A stretch of 64,000 bases of DNA from Zonotrichia leucophrys gambelii (Eukaryota; Chordata; Aves; Passeriformes; Passerellidae), in the NCBI RefSeq assembly GCF_028769735.1, contig NC_088175.1:1798001-1862000 (forward strand). Direction: 5' to 3'. The translations under genes were made by a program, and so were the position numbers. Below are positions 27,770-39,767 of the stretch, piece after piece (positions within the stretch are counted from its first letter, which is position 1; the number at the start of each line of letters is the position of its first letter). A model generated the notes under the pieces. It made no database searches, was not told where the DNA came from, and saw only the letters and a program-made list of their open reading frames with translations.

Positions 27770-28850
27770 AAGTGAAAATACCGACGGCTATCGGCGGGGA
27801 AGGGAGCAGAGGCGCAATTATCCGCTCTCGGCTGTCATTTCCAGACGGGATCTCCGCAGCTGGAACATGTCCTCCCGCAGCCCCCCGCGCCTCCTCCTCC
27901 CGCACCGCCGGGCCGCCGATGGAGTTACCTTGACGCTCCTGGTAGAGAAGCCGGAGACGGAGGGAGGCGGCGGCGGCCTTGGCGGAGCGCGGCCGATGCC
28001 TGGCGGCGGCGGCGGCCCGAGTGCGGTTCTCGCCGGGCTCGGTCGCTGCCGCGGCGGCGCAGGAGCCCTGTAGGCCTCGGCCTCGGCGGCGGCGGCAGCG
28101 CGGCCTCCCCGGCGCAGGGCGGCGTCGGCGGCGGGTTCAGGCGCGGGCGGCTCCGCTCAGTCCCGTGCACTCCCCGCTGCCTGCGGTGCTGCTGCCTCTT
28201 CACATTCCCGGAGAAGGGCCCTGCGAGGCGGGAGGGAGCCGAGCCGAGCCGAGGGGGAGCGGCGGGCGCGGGGGGAGGCAGTGCCGGGCAGGGCGGGGAA
28301 GCGCTGCTGTTCCGCCGGCGGCTGGCGCGGGGGAGAGCGAGCGGAGGGTCCCGGTGGGCGTCGGGGTCTCGCTCCTATTGTGGCTCTCAGCGGGCTCCGG
28401 CCATGGCACTCGCTCGCACGCACTCGCTCTCGCTCACAACCGAGCGCGCTGCTGCCACCGCCCCCCGCCCGCGGACCGCCCCCGACCGCCCACCGGAGCC
28501 GCCGCCGGGACGCGCCGCCTCAGTGGCGCCCGGAGCCGCCTTGGCCGCCGGGAGCGCCGGGAAAGGGCCGCCCCCTCCCCCGGCAGCGCGGCCCCGCAGC
28601 CCCGCGCGTCCCTCGCCTCTCTCGCCTTTCTCGCCTTCGCGTCGCTCTCATCCCTGTGCCGGGCGAGCGGCGGGGCCCGTCGGCTGGGCAGTAAAACCCG
28701 GCGCTGCTGAGGGGAGACCGCGCTCAGGCTGAGGTAAAGCCCCGTGGGAGCCTCTTGGGGGGCGCAGAGCCGCTGCCCGGGGCGGACTGCGGGCGAGGGG
28801 CCGCGCTGGGTGCCGCCGGAGGGACCGAGCCGGCGGGTCCCTGCTTTGGG
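27640..28850. promoter_or_regulatory. PPP2R5E: CpG island promoter of PPP2R5E
   Basis: GC content and CpG density rise sharply over about 1.2 kb compared with AT-rich DNA on both sides. The island contains runs of GGC/GCC triplets (27966-28013 and 28084-28100), GC-box-like GGGCGGGG near 28290, and no obvious TATA box. It covers the inferred leader exon, so it is read as a housekeeping-type promoter with dispersed start sites. On the right side a good plus-strand donor-like site (GCTGAG|GTAAAG, near 28733) would suit a divergent non-coding transcript, but nothing else supports one. Confidence 0.88.
27929..28430 (-). other. PPP2R5E: PPP2R5E non-coding leader exon (5' UTR); 5' end uncertain
   Basis: In the minus sense the GC-rich sequence ends in GAGCGTCAAG|GTAACTCC, a good splice donor with GT at 27928-27927. 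Because the first coding exon has only 7 untranslated bases before its ATG, a separate leader exon is required, and this is the nearest candidate. The transcription start cannot be fixed; 28430 is a placeholder. If transcription starts upstream of 28404, the leader has two upstream ATGs. One at 28404 opens a five-codon frame (MAGAR, stop). One at 28205 is followed at once by TGA. Both have G at -3. Confidence 0.65.
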
Positions 28851-31800
28851 AAACTGCACCCCTCACTCTTCTCTGCTGCAGCTCTGCACCCTTGGGTTTC
28901 TCAGCCCAGTGTGTGATCGCTGCCTGCATCCCTTTTTTTTTTTTTTTTTGCCTCCCGAGTATATTTATATGTACTTGGAACTAGGGACCAGCACAGTGAC
29001 TGCTTGTAGATGCCATAGTTAAATATCGTAAACTTCGGTTAAATTTATCTGCCCGATGGCTTGGTGTTTGATGGTTTTGGTTTGTTGGTTTTTGCTGGGG
29101 GTTTTCCCAAAATACAGCTAATGTCTACAGGGTAACGAAGCTGGGCAAGGATCTGCAGCACCAGGTCCTGTGAGGAGCAGCCGAGGGAGTTGGGGATGTT
29201 TAGTCTGGAGAAGAGGAGGCTCAGGGGTGATTTTAGTGCTCTGTAACTCCCTGAAAGGCGGGTGTAGCCAGGGTTCAGTCTCTTCTCTCTCAGACAAGTG
29301 ACAGAAATAAAGGGACAAAGTAGGGGATGTCAGGGAACATCCCTGCTGAGCCAGGGGAGGTTTAGGTTGGACATTAGAAAGAATTCCTGTACAGGAAGGG
29401 TGATTAGACATTGGAATGGGCTGCCCAGGGAGATCGGTGGAGTTACTGTCCCTGGAGGTGTTTAAGGAAAGACTGGTGTGCCGTGGTCTGGTTGACAAGG
29501 TGGTGTTCAGTCCTAGATCTCAGAGGTCTCTTCCAGCCTCATTGATTGTGTGATTCTGCAATGGTGTTAATATCAATGTTATGTTTTAAAACAAGTTGAC
29601 ATCTATGAGTAGCAGCCCTCCTATGTCGATATGACCAAATCCTTCTGACATACAGTCTTTTTTTTAGGAAAATAGCTCAAAGGCAGTTTGAGAGCTGGTT
29701 GCTTTGGTGGGTCAGCCACATCCCTGCTGTTTGTGCAGGTACTGAATCCCCTCAGCATTACTAACCCTGCAAAGGATATCTAGTTGTTGTCCTACTCAGC
29801 TTCCTGACTCAGCTTTTGGCATAACGGAGGAAGTGAGACTGTGTCAGACTTGATTCAAAGTCATTTAAGCTGTTGTCAAACTGCTTTCCAAACTGCTAAT
29901 TTCCAGCCAGTTCCCTGGTCCAGCTCCCGCTGAGGAACCTGCAGCACTAGTTAAAAGCTCATGGCCACTGAAGTATAACTGTAATGGATGTGAGTGGTTG
30001 TGCTTCTCATCTCTCAAAATCCATCTTTATATCTTAAGATATATTTTTTTCACCTATAGACAAAACAATTTTGCTTCCTTTCAATCCTTCCTGGTGTGGC
30101 ACAGGTTTAAACCTATTAAGATGCTTATGTCTTCTCCTTGTGTCGTCTCAAAACCACTCACATCTTTTTTTTTTTTTAACAGTAATGCCCAAGAATGAAC
30201 ATTACTAAAATTAAGGCCTCAGCAAGGCCAGCATCTGCTGTCCTGCCTGTCCCAGACCCCACTCCTGTTCACACCTGCCAATACAAAAGCTTTTGAGTCA
30301 GTCTGATCTATTCACAATCCTGCTGACCTGTTTTACCCCCGCATCCATTTCTGCTGACCTCCCAAGCCAGGTATTTCTCCCTCAAGTAGACAGTAATGCT
30401 GCTTGAGAAATTATTTCCTGCAACAGCCCTAATGCCATGCCTTCATTTTTATTTTATAATCAAGCAGTCAAGACATCTTTTAAAATGAAATTCCATGTGA
30501 TATTAAGTCAGAGGACTGTAGAATTTGTCATCCTCTGTAAATCGATTGCACTTCTCGGAAGGATTGTATTTAAAAAAGCAAAACTAAGATTGAACTGTGC
30601 CACAGTTACAGAAGGGTTGTGTAACTCTTAAGTTTAGAAGAGTTATTTGTATGTATTTGTAGACATTTAAAACTTTAAATTTTCTTAAAATAAACCAGCT
30701 AAAATAGTCTAAATGCAAACAAGGGTGGGTAACAAAGAACGTGGGTTGGAGTTATACCAATATAAGGTAAAATATGGCAAAACCAGTGCAATGTCCCATT
30801 AGTGAGGGACAGAACCTGTATTTGTGTGTGTTGTGCTGTTCCATGTGCTTAATTCTGTTAGCTCAGAATTGCTCAGTTCTGCTCAGTGTCCTGTGTGCTG
30901 CTTTTGATGTGAGCAGTGCAGTGAGCAGCTCATAAAGCTGCTGGCAGCACACTCTGCAGAAGGGAGGTTCTAGCACAGCCTGATGGCTACACTGGCACTT
31001 CAGGTGCACTTGAGCAAGTCATTTTACATGAATGTACTTCAGTTTTCCTAGTATGAGATTAATCCATCTTTGTAAAACATCAAATACCTAAAATTGAAAC
31101 CTGTGATGTATCTATTAAAATAAATGCCATAGAAGGGATAAAAATCAACAGTGCTGTCCAAGTCCACTGTCCAGTGCACACAGATGTTTTTACTCTTCAT
31201 TCTGACTTTGTATAATAACTACAGAATTAGTTCTTCAGTACAGCTGAACAAGCTGGTAAATAATGCATTCAGCTAATTCATTTCTTAGATGGTCCATGTA
31301 GTCTGGCTGGTCCATTTTGGCTGTGTAAAGCATTTTTATGATGTGTTTTGTATCAGGTGATGTTTGGACAGTAACAATTCAAGGAAAAAATACAGGCTTT
31401 ATCTGGGAATAACCAAATCTTACCTTTTCTTTATCATGTGGCCATCAGATTTTATGCAGTGGGCTTCCCATTTATTTCCTGGTCGCTTTCTTTTTTCTGC
31501 TTTAATCTGTGAAGTCCTCATCTGTGACGAGATTTCAGAGCACAACATAAGACATGAATGTAAGACTGTTGATGTTTTAAAGGGGTACTGTTACTTCTCC
31601 AATTCTCTGTTTAGCCTGTATTTTGTAAAAATTGCTGCTTTGAAAAAGGTCATGTGAATCCCAAGCATGGAGAGAAGTGGAGAAGAACTGAGTATTGCAG
31701 GTGTTTTACATAGATGTGTATCTGTATATGTTTATGTATGTGTTTGTATAAATACATGTAATACCAATTTGCAAGAATAAAAATTAACTTTCCTCAGATA

Positions 31801-33350
31801 AAAGTTCCCATGACCAACATTTCCCATACCAGTGTGTGGGCATATATATGAAAATATGTGCACATGCAGTACCTGCAGCCCTTCCTGGAGATCTACAAGC
31901 AATAATAAATGCTTTTGATCAGTGTTTTTCCATTGCTATCAAAGGTACAAGACAAACCTATTCTTTTGGAAACTTACACTACCTCACTCTCCTACAAAAG
32001 GGCTTTTTAAAAATAGCTGGAAAGGAATTTTCAGGGCCAGCTCCTCACCAGTTCAGCTCTGCTTTTTAGCACCCAGACAGTTGGAACAGCAGTCAAGAGC
32101 CCTCCAGAACAGAGATTTTTGTACCAGTGACTCAGATTTGTGCCACTTCACGTTTTTTTGTGTGTCTGGAGTTCCACTATAGACCATCTGTTATGGCCAC
32201 CCAGGCAGGAATACAGGAGCTCTCATCCACACTGGCATTCTGCTCTTTGCAGAGCAGCTTATCAAACAGGATTGCTGCAGAGATACCACTGTGCAAGCCC
32301 TGCTGCATTGAGTGATAAACAGAAATGGGTCTAGCTGGAGCCTGTTTCACCTGGCACATGTGACATGTGTTTGTCTGCAGGAAGGGTCACATCACGCTCC
32401 ATAAAGGATCTCCTATATGTCAAAGGGAGCATTATCAGGGTACCATGGGATTAGTCCAGATATTCCCTGTTCCAATAGTAGGAAGCAAGAAAAGACTTGA
32501 TCTCCCCAGAGAACTAATTATTCAGACCATCAGGAAAAAGACCAGCCAGAGAAAGTGTTATGGAAGAAGCAGCAGAGCTGTTTGAAGAGGTAAATCAGCA
32601 TCTGAACAAGGCTTTTCTGATACATCTTTTAACAAAAATAAATGCTGTGGAACACAGCATCAAAGTACCTGTCCTGCTTCATCACTGGGATTGAAAGGGC
32701 ACAATCTGAGATTTTTTTTGTTTACTTTGGAATCCAATTCACATGTAACAAGAAAGCATTCTGCTAAAGTCTGTTCACCCTGCAGTTGACTCCTGATTCA
32801 CGTTTTTGGTTTTGGGGAGGAGTGGTGTGGCTTTTAGGCAGTGTTTGCAATTGCCATCCCAAGTTTCTGTAATAATAAGCAAGTGCTTGTTACAGCTTCC
32901 TCCTGCTCCTCCTCTATCAGCTGTGCCATGGCACTGTCAGTGCCCTCAGGAACTGAATTCCTGCTGTGTGTGGGGTAAGCATTTTAGGGTCATAGACACA
33001 ACTACCAGAATGGGAACTAATTCTTCCTCTCTGTTTATAGACACTGCGTCATTTGAGGTCTGTTTCTGTAGTCAACATGGCAAGATAAGTAGGAGCTTGC
33101 TCGCCTTGGCAGCTGGCTAGCTGCCTCCTCCAGCACAACACTGCTCTCACTTATTCCCCAATTCATGGGTTTGTTCCTGCTTTGTTCCCCTCCCCCAGCG
33201 CCTTAGCTTGCCTCCAGGCACTCCTTTAAGCCAAGTTTTCTGAATTTTTTTGTTCGCTTTCCTTCCCTGCCTGTTTACCTCTTACCTTCCTCAGGCCTTG
33301 TGCTCCACTGCTGGGCCAACCCCCCTCCCCAACTGTCCCTGCCCGCCCCA
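28851..33350. other. Intergenic, upstream of PPP2R5E
   Basis: This is the flank beyond the CpG island. It holds a T17 run at 28933-28949, one CR1 copy (29149-29560) and otherwise AT-rich unique sequence. No exon or RNA gene was recognised. Open frames of 60-126 codons have no recognisable protein features. Confidence 0.6.
29149..29560 (+). mobile_element. CR1 LINE 3' fragment, ~410 bp
   Basis: The block reads in order as an avian CR1 3' region. It has 'gtctggagaagaggaggctcag', then 'ggttggacattagaaagaat', then 'ggctgcccagggag', then the 'cctggaggtgtttaaggaaa' block, and ends in GAGGTCTCTTCCAGCCTCATT and TGTGTGATTCTGCA. The order of motifs fixes the plus orientation. The start coordinate is approximate. 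Confidence 0.93.
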
Positions 33351-33544
33351 ACTGCCACCTACAACTGCCTCAGAAAGTTCTGGTGCTGCTCCTTCCTCCA
33401 GGACAGCACCCACAGGGCAGCCTCTGGCACCTGGATCTGCCTGGAAACAGCCACGGGTGTTATATTGTCCCCTGGGAGATGTCAGAGTCTCCAGTGAAAC
33501 CAGCTTGGCTTGTGCTCTTTGCTTTGTGATCAAATCTCCTTCAA

Positions 33545-33862
33545 GCACCTGAAGGGAGCCTACAGGAAAGATGGAGAGGGATTTTTTGGAGACCATATAG
33601 TGACAGGACAAGGGGGAATGGCTTCAAACTGAAAGAAGATAGGTTTAGATGATGTGTTACTAAAAATTTCTTTACTGTGAGGGTCCTGCACAGGTTGTCC
33701 AGAGCAGCTGTGGCTGCCCCATTCCTGGCATGTTCAAGGCCAGCTTGGATGGGGCTTGGAGCAGCCTGGTGTGGTGGAAATTGTCCCTGCCCGTGGCATT
33801 GGGTTGGAACAAGATGATCTTTCGGGTCTCTCTCAATCCAAACCATTCCTTGGTTCTGTCTC
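33545..33862 (+). mobile_element. CR1 LINE 3' fragment, duplication copy 1
   Basis: It runs from CCTGAAGGGAGCCTACAGGA through 'tgacaggacaagggggaatggcttcaa', the 'ggctgccccat' block and 'cttggatggggcttggagcagcctggt' to TCTCTCAATCCAAACCATTC. This is a standard CR1 3' region in plus orientation. The terminal repeat is decayed. Confidence 0.93.
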
Positions 33863-34099
33863 CTCAGTTATCTCTGCATTTAATGTATTACAAAGCAATG
33901 TATGCACTGCCACCTACAACTGCCTCAGAAGGTTCTGGTGCTGCTCCTTCCTCCAGGACAGCAGCCACAGGGCAGCCTCTGGCACCTGGATCTGCCTGGA
34001 AACAGCCACGGGTGCTACATGGGCCACTGGGGGATGTCAGAGTCTCCAGTGAAACCAGCTTGGCTTGTGCTCTTTGCTTTGTGATCAAGTCTCCTTCAA

Positions 34100-34398
34100 G
34101 GACCTGAAGGGAGCCTACAGGAAAGATGGAGAGAAATTTTTTGGACAAGGGGGAATGGCTTCAAACTGAAAGAGAATAGGTTTAGATGATGTGTTACTAA
34201 AAATTTCTTTACTGTGAGGGTCCTGCACAGGTTGTCCAGAGCAGCTGTGGCTGCCCCATCCCTGGCATGTTCAAGGCCAGCTTGGATGGAGCTTGGAGCA
34301 GCCTGGTGTGGTGGAAATTGTCCCTGCCCGTGGCATTGGGTTGGAACAAAATGATCTTTAAGGTCTCTCTCAACCCAAACCATTTCTTGGCTCTGTCT
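34100..34398 (+). mobile_element. CR1 LINE 3' fragment, duplication copy 2
   Basis: It has the same CR1 3' region as the copy 555 bp upstream, with the same truncation and flanks, so it arose by the tandem duplication. It lacks the 'gaccatatagtgacag' stretch that copy 1 retains between the 'gatggagag' and 'ggacaaggggg' motifs. Confidence 0.92.
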
Positions 34399-34441
34399 CC
34401 TCAGTTATCTCTGCATTTAATGTATTACAGACCAATATTAC

Positions 34442-37400
34442 ACTGCCATAAAACATCCTCATCAGGTGAGCACCTTCTGTTGTGGCCCAGCTTCCTCCTT
34501 ACAACATCACCCTGGAAAGAACAAATGAGTAAAATGCCTCTGTGTGTGTGTGTGTGGTGCAGGTGCCCACAAAGTGAGTGAACTGCAGCACTTCCCAATC
34601 TCACTGAAGCATCACCAGCTCCCTCCCAAGCTTGGTGCATCTTTCATGATCATAGCAGCAGTTAATAATACTATTGGATTTTTCCACAAGTGCAGAGACC
34701 CTAAGGATGGAGTTGGCTGAGACAGAGATATCTCGTTCTCTTTGTTGTAAAAGAGAACAGGCAAGTGTTCATGTTGTATTTTTGCAACCTGCTTTATCTC
34801 ATTGTACAGCCTTAACCTATTGGATACTTTTTAAATTTTCAATTTACAGCAAATGGAAGTGTTCTATACTCAGTGGTTCAGCTCAGCACCGTAAGGAATG
34901 CTTAACATCAGAGGGGGTCTAGCAGCACTTAAATTTAAAAGACAAGTCTTAATGGGTTTCAGATTTTGCAGTAGGGATGAGTAGATTGATAGGAATACTG
35001 CCAAAATGGGAAGGATAGAAAAAGAAAGGTAATGGGAGCATTTTGTAGAGTCTTCTGAGATCCACTGTCAGGTAAACAAATAGGATAATTTTGCCACTGA
35101 GAAAATGACGTGGATTAGGAGGTTGTAGTTCTGTCATGACCCTGAATTTCAGATACCCTATACATGACCACTAAGAAAGGACTTTGTGTGAGACAGGAAC
35201 TGGAGCTGGGATCCAAAAGCTATAAATCCTAGAAAAAGGCAGAAATTCATTAGATTGAGATGGAAAATAGCAAAGAAATGCCTAAATAATGTCATGACTA
35301 AGCAGACCACACAAAAATAGATAACTGGAACAAGAACAAAACTGGTGTTGTGTGCAAGCACTGGAAGTTTAAAAACTTGAAGAGATGAGGACATCTCACT
35401 TTAAAGGAGCACTCTGATAGGACTGATTTTTAGGAAACACTGAGAAGAAATGGCATTAAAGCCTCCCCATTCTTGGTGGCCAAAAGAGTTGAGGATGCCA
35501 AAGTTAGGAAAAGAATGGCAAATAAACAGAAAATATAACACTGTACAAATCCATTGTGCATCCTTCCTTATCTCTAACTCTGTGTAATTTAGAGAAAGCC
35601 AAGAAATAAAATGGCTTAAGATGGTAATAATAAAATGGTACAATTCCCACAGAAGGACAGGATTCACACCCTGGTGATCTTGATCTCAGAATTAAAAAAG
35701 CTTCATGCTGAATTTGACAGAGGTTTGTCAAGATCTTCAGTGGAAGGGAGACAGATGAATGAGTTATTTATCAATATCAAAACTGCTTTGTATTTTTTGT
35801 TCTGATCTGGCAAGGTGGAATATTGCAAGCTGTCCACATCCTGTTAGGGAGGCAAAAGGTTTGAACAGGTTCAATAAAGCAGAATTTTAAAAACCAGATG
35901 CTCAAGGGCACTGAGGAGATTAAACTGTCCTCATATTTAATGGGCTGCCTTAATTGCAACATACATGACACACATTAATAAGTGGAGAAGCCCATCTAAA
36001 TACTAAATAAAAATGCATCACTCAGCTTTAAAAGTCTGCTCTGTAGAGAAGTCTAGACACCAGATTTAGGGTAAGATAGCTCAGTAAATACAGAAGAATT
36101 GGAACCAATATAAAATCTGTGATGTGTAATATTTGGCATATTATCATTATTGAGTGGTTTCTTTGACATGCTGTGCAGTCCCCACACTTTGGGAATTTTC
36201 AACATTATCCAGTGTCAGGTGGGACCTCAAAGAATTTATAGCAAGAATCAATAGCCAAGACTTGAGTGAGAGCTGATCAAAAACAGAGTTGAGATTTCCC
36301 TTTTTAAGAAGCAAGGAGAAGTTAAAACCACAATTTACTGGGGCACCAAGTGGCACCAGAGGACACCTCTGGAAAATTTGTCTTAAGCTATATTTAGTAC
36401 ATCCAAAGAAATTGTAGCTCCCACTTGAGCCATTTCAGCTCAAATACAAATAAATAAAGGAATATTTTAGAGAATTGTGTGCTTCTGAGTCATGTTTAGT
36501 TCTAAGATCTCCTGCCTGGGAGCAAATTAATTTCTAACTGCAATTCTATAGGTGTGCACCTCTACTTCATGTGTTAAAGGCCATCAAAAATACACTAGGC
36601 ACTGAAATTCTAATATTGAAAGCTTTTAGTAAAATGGCTAATGAGAGCCCTTCAGACAAGCACTTCTCAGCAAGTTTGTTTTAGAATAATTATAGTTTCT
36701 TGCAATTACTGGCTTTTAATGATAGGCTGTTGAGACATTTTTTTAGTTCCATAATCTTTGTAGAGTCTTTTGTTCCTGAAATTTTATCACCATCTTGATG
36801 CATGAGTGTGAGATACTCCAGGGAAATGCTGTTCAATGCCTGCTTGAGTACAATTTCAAAATACAATTTTTTGTCTTTTCTCTGATTTATAGCTAGGTCA
36901 AATTCATATTATGATCTTGGGTTCCTTCTTGAAAACTCTCTGCATCTTCATTTAAGATCTTAAATTATTATGTAAGTCACATCCTGGGAGATGTGAAAAT
37001 AGATTTTTTTCATCTTCTTCATAAAGCATCCTTTTTGGGTTGTTAAACTTTCCTCCAAAGTACACTGATTTTCATCCAGAATTTGATAACATGACATTCA
37101 AACTGTTCTGATGGTATCAAGTGTAATTCTGCCCCGAGTGAAACCCACCTCAGGCCTTCTCCCAGCATCATCCAGGGATTTTTCTTTGGGATCTTACAGA
37201 AGTTGCACACTACCATTCTGATACAGAGCAGTGAATAAGCTTAGGAGACTTTTTTCAGAATTCCTGGTAGCATCAGCAAACTGGTTTGATCCATCTGTGT
37301 AAGCAATTTACCTTGTCCCACTGCTTTGCTTTTGAGGAATTGACAGGATTCTGACAAATTCACTCACCAAAGCTTTCATACAGTGCCTGTTATCCCATTC

Positions 37401-38746
37401 AAATGCTTTCTTCACAGAAAATACCAGTAGTGTCAGTCCTGCTGGTGATCATCCACAGGATATTTCAACCTCAATGCCGCATATGCAGAATGTTTTATTT
37501 TATTTTTGTTGCAAAAATATTTGCCACCTGAAATACTCTCCACTTATTCAAGCCATAAGACAGACATATAAGCAAGGTTGTCTGCTTTTGACAGAGATTT
37601 ACAAAAATCCTCATTACCTCCTGGGGAAAACAGGGTAAAAGACATTTGCAGAGAAAAGTGGGGCATCCATTGTTGCTGCATGTTTAATTTTATTTGATTT
37701 ACTATACTTAACTTTTTCCCTTGTTGGCAGGAACAGCCTTAGCTGCTGCTCATGCTGTTTGCCAGCACCTCCATCTGCATCTCTGGTTACTGCTCGGGTT
37801 CCTTCTCCTCCTGCATTTGCAGGATGCTGCTTGCATCCTCTGCTCCCATGGGAGTGTTTCCCCTTTGTGGGTAACGTTCACAGCAGCAGCAAGGAGTTAC
37901 TCTCCTTGTGGATGACATTTTCCTGCAGCTGCAGACACCTGAGCCCGGCTCCCTGTGAGCCTCCCAGGTGGCCTTGGTGATCAGTGCCTGTGATAAGGGA
38001 ATGCCTCTGTCTCCTCTTCCCAAGCCTTGGATTGGTGCTGTGAATCCACACCCACGTTTCAGTTCTGTCAGTAATCCCAAATCCCCCGTGGGAGAGTTTA
38101 TCTGAATTAATCTCATCTTGTAATTTTGCCGTGTAGGTTTATTTTGCAGCTGGACCATTCCTTATCTTATACCTTTTGTGGATTTTTTTTTTCTCTTGGG
38201 AGTGGTTTCCATCAAACACCTCAGAAAGCATTTAATTCAGTCTCAAAGTTAGTGCTGCATTTGCTTGAAATTTCTGCCTGGCCTGTTTTCTGCTGACCTT
38301 TACTTAAATGATTATGTATATGCATGTGTGCATGTGTATTTGTAGTGCTTTCTATCTTGCTCAAGTTTAATTTTACCCCATAAGGCAAAGCTTTCCTCTC
38401 GAGTGTGATGTCCCAGTTGTTTTATTAGGATTGTGACAAGTCTGCTCACACGAGGCACATCCACAGCACATCTGAATGAAAGCAAACATCCTGTGTTCCT
38501 CAGCCTTCTCTAAACCCCAGCAGATGGCTGCTGCTTCTGCAAACTGTGAGCAATAGGATGGATCACATTTCCCATGCAGCAGACTTATTTCTGGAATCCA
38601 AACTCAGTATACTTCCAGAAGGTGGGAATGTGGATCCAGCCACAGAGCAATTTAGCCCAAATCAGTCCTACAGGGTGATTCTCCATAGCTCAGCCCCTCT
38701 TGCTTTTTGGGATGGATGTACAGCAGGGCTGAGCCAGGTGGACTGG
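34442..38746. other. Intergenic sequence
   Basis: Mostly AT-rich unique sequence with a short GT run near 34540 and a probable ancient CR1 fragment at 35484-35790. A CT-rich stretch at 37720-38000 holds open frames with no recognisable protein. No gene was recognised. Confidence 0.55.
35484..35790 (+). mobile_element. Probable ancient CR1-like LINE fragment
   Basis: The string GAGGATGCCAAAGTTAGGAA, then 'aaacagaaaatataacactgtacaaatccattgtgca' followed by a CTGTGT block, parallels the 3' part of old reptile-type CR1 elements as I remember them. A later 'agaggtttgtcaagatcttcagtgg ... gagttatttatc' also fits. It is much more diverged than the other CR1 copies here. The call rests on remembered consensus wording, so it is tentative. 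Confidence 0.45.
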
Positions 38747-38751
38747 TAACA

Positions 38752-39433
38752 TGTCTTGGTTTGGAAAGACAGGAATTGCTAAGGAAGGCAGGAGCCTCCC
38801 CTGAAATGGAGAATGTAAACCCTCCCACCCCTCCAAATTGCTATAAATTTTAAATTAAGGGGCTCTCAGGCAAAAATATGGGAGCAAGAAATAACAGCTC
38901 TTTAATAGGGAAAAGGAAAAAAGTAAAAGGATAAAATAAACAATGCAGTGCACTAGAACAACACTGACAGAGTCAGAACCCAACCTGACACCCTGTGGGT
39001 CAGGCTGTTGGTGGCAGTCCCATTGGAAATGTGGCTGCAGCCCTCCTGGAGTGTCAGGGGTGGTTCTGTAGGAGCAAGGGGGATCTGTAGAGAAGGGTGT
39101 ATTCTTCCTCTAAAGATCCAGTGGAAGGAGAGGCAGCTGCTGTTCCTCTGGGAAATCCAGTGGAGAAGCCGTGCTGGTGTCTCAAACACCTCTGGATTAT
39201 ATCCAGGCAGGAATGCTTGGCTCCTCCCCCTGGGCTCACATCTCCCAATGGGATGCTGCAGTTCTTATCAGCCATGCAGTGACATTCAATAGCTGTTATC
39301 AGCAGATGTCCCCTCCCGAGGGAGGTGTGATTGTGGTCACTCAAAGAGAGAGATAAGCCAAACTGCCCACTTGACAAAGGTAACCTGCCACACAGATGGT
39401 AATGGAAAACAACTTGCACTGCAATCTTCAACA
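38752..39433 (+). mobile_element. Solo LTR of an endogenous retrovirus, with 5-bp target duplication
   Basis: The 682-bp element begins TGTCTTGGTTTGG and ends CTTCAACA, giving the TG...CA termini of retroviral LTRs. It is flanked by an exact 5-bp direct repeat, TAACA, at 38747-38751 and 39434-39438. A 5-bp duplication suits ERVL-type elements. TATAAAT (38842) followed by AATAAA (38935) supports plus orientation, though not firmly. No second LTR or internal gag/pol sequence is next to it, so it is a solo LTR left by recombination. The wording resembles an LTR common in passerine genomes; the family name is not assigned. Confidence 0.85.
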
Positions 39434-39767
39434 TAACAGCATCCACGTGCAAGTGTTTAAACACCGAGCCTGAAAGTCCTCTGTGCATTTGTTAAAATCT
39501 GTGTATGTTTATTTTTTCTCTCTGTGATTAAGCATCTTGTGGAGATAAATGGTGTTTTCTGGAATGACTGGGTTTCCTTGGTGCTCAGAGCCAGTTCCTG
39601 CTCAGGGTGCTGGCAGGATCTGCAGGAGGTGATGTGTATTTTCTGTACTTCAGGTAACACTCAGGGGACACAGACAAATGTCCCTGCAGCAGCAGAGCCC
39701 TGAGGTGTCTGTGCTTAACCCCAGGTGTGGAATCAGGGGCATTTCAGTGTCCAGGTGAATTAGCAGG

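Larger units (their letters stand above)
25343..27928 (-). other. PPP2R5E: Intron 1 of PPP2R5E
   Basis: This is the roughly 2.6 kb between the leader-exon donor (GT at 27928-27927) and the acceptor before the first coding exon. It is mostly AT-rich. It contains a more complex, CpG-bearing stretch at about 26170-26480, an A16 run at 26987-27002 and G-rich runs at 27599-27613 and 27748-27769 on the plus strand. No mobile element was recognised. Confidence 0.75.
33351..34441 (+). repeat. 555-bp tandem segmental duplication
   Basis: Unit 1 is 33351-33905 and unit 2 is 33906-34441. They align from ACTGCCACCTACAACTGCCT through CTGCATTTAATGTATTACA with scattered substitutions, by eye about 95% identical. 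Unit 2 is about 19 bp shorter, mainly because a stretch present near 33590 in unit 1 is missing. ACTGCCA occurs at the start of unit 1, at the junction and just after unit 2, suggesting a microhomology-mediated or slippage origin. Each unit contains a CR1 3' end plus about 190 bases of upstream unique sequence, so this is a duplication after insertion, not two insertions. Confidence 0.93.

Noticed and set aside
28200..28423. Minus-strand frames of 69 and 88 codons in the leader exon
   Set aside because: Both begin with GTG, not ATG, and their composition is that of GC-rich sequence. Only the short ATG frames at 28404 and 28205 were kept.
27979..28710. 243-codon plus-strand frame across the CpG island
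   Set aside because: It is a low-complexity Arg/Ala/Gly/Pro-rich translation typical of GC-rich DNA lacking stops, antisense to the PPP2R5E leader, with no domain.
39054..39488. 144-codon minus-strand frame
   Set aside because: It is contained almost entirely in the solo LTR at 38752-39433 and shows no retroviral or host domain.
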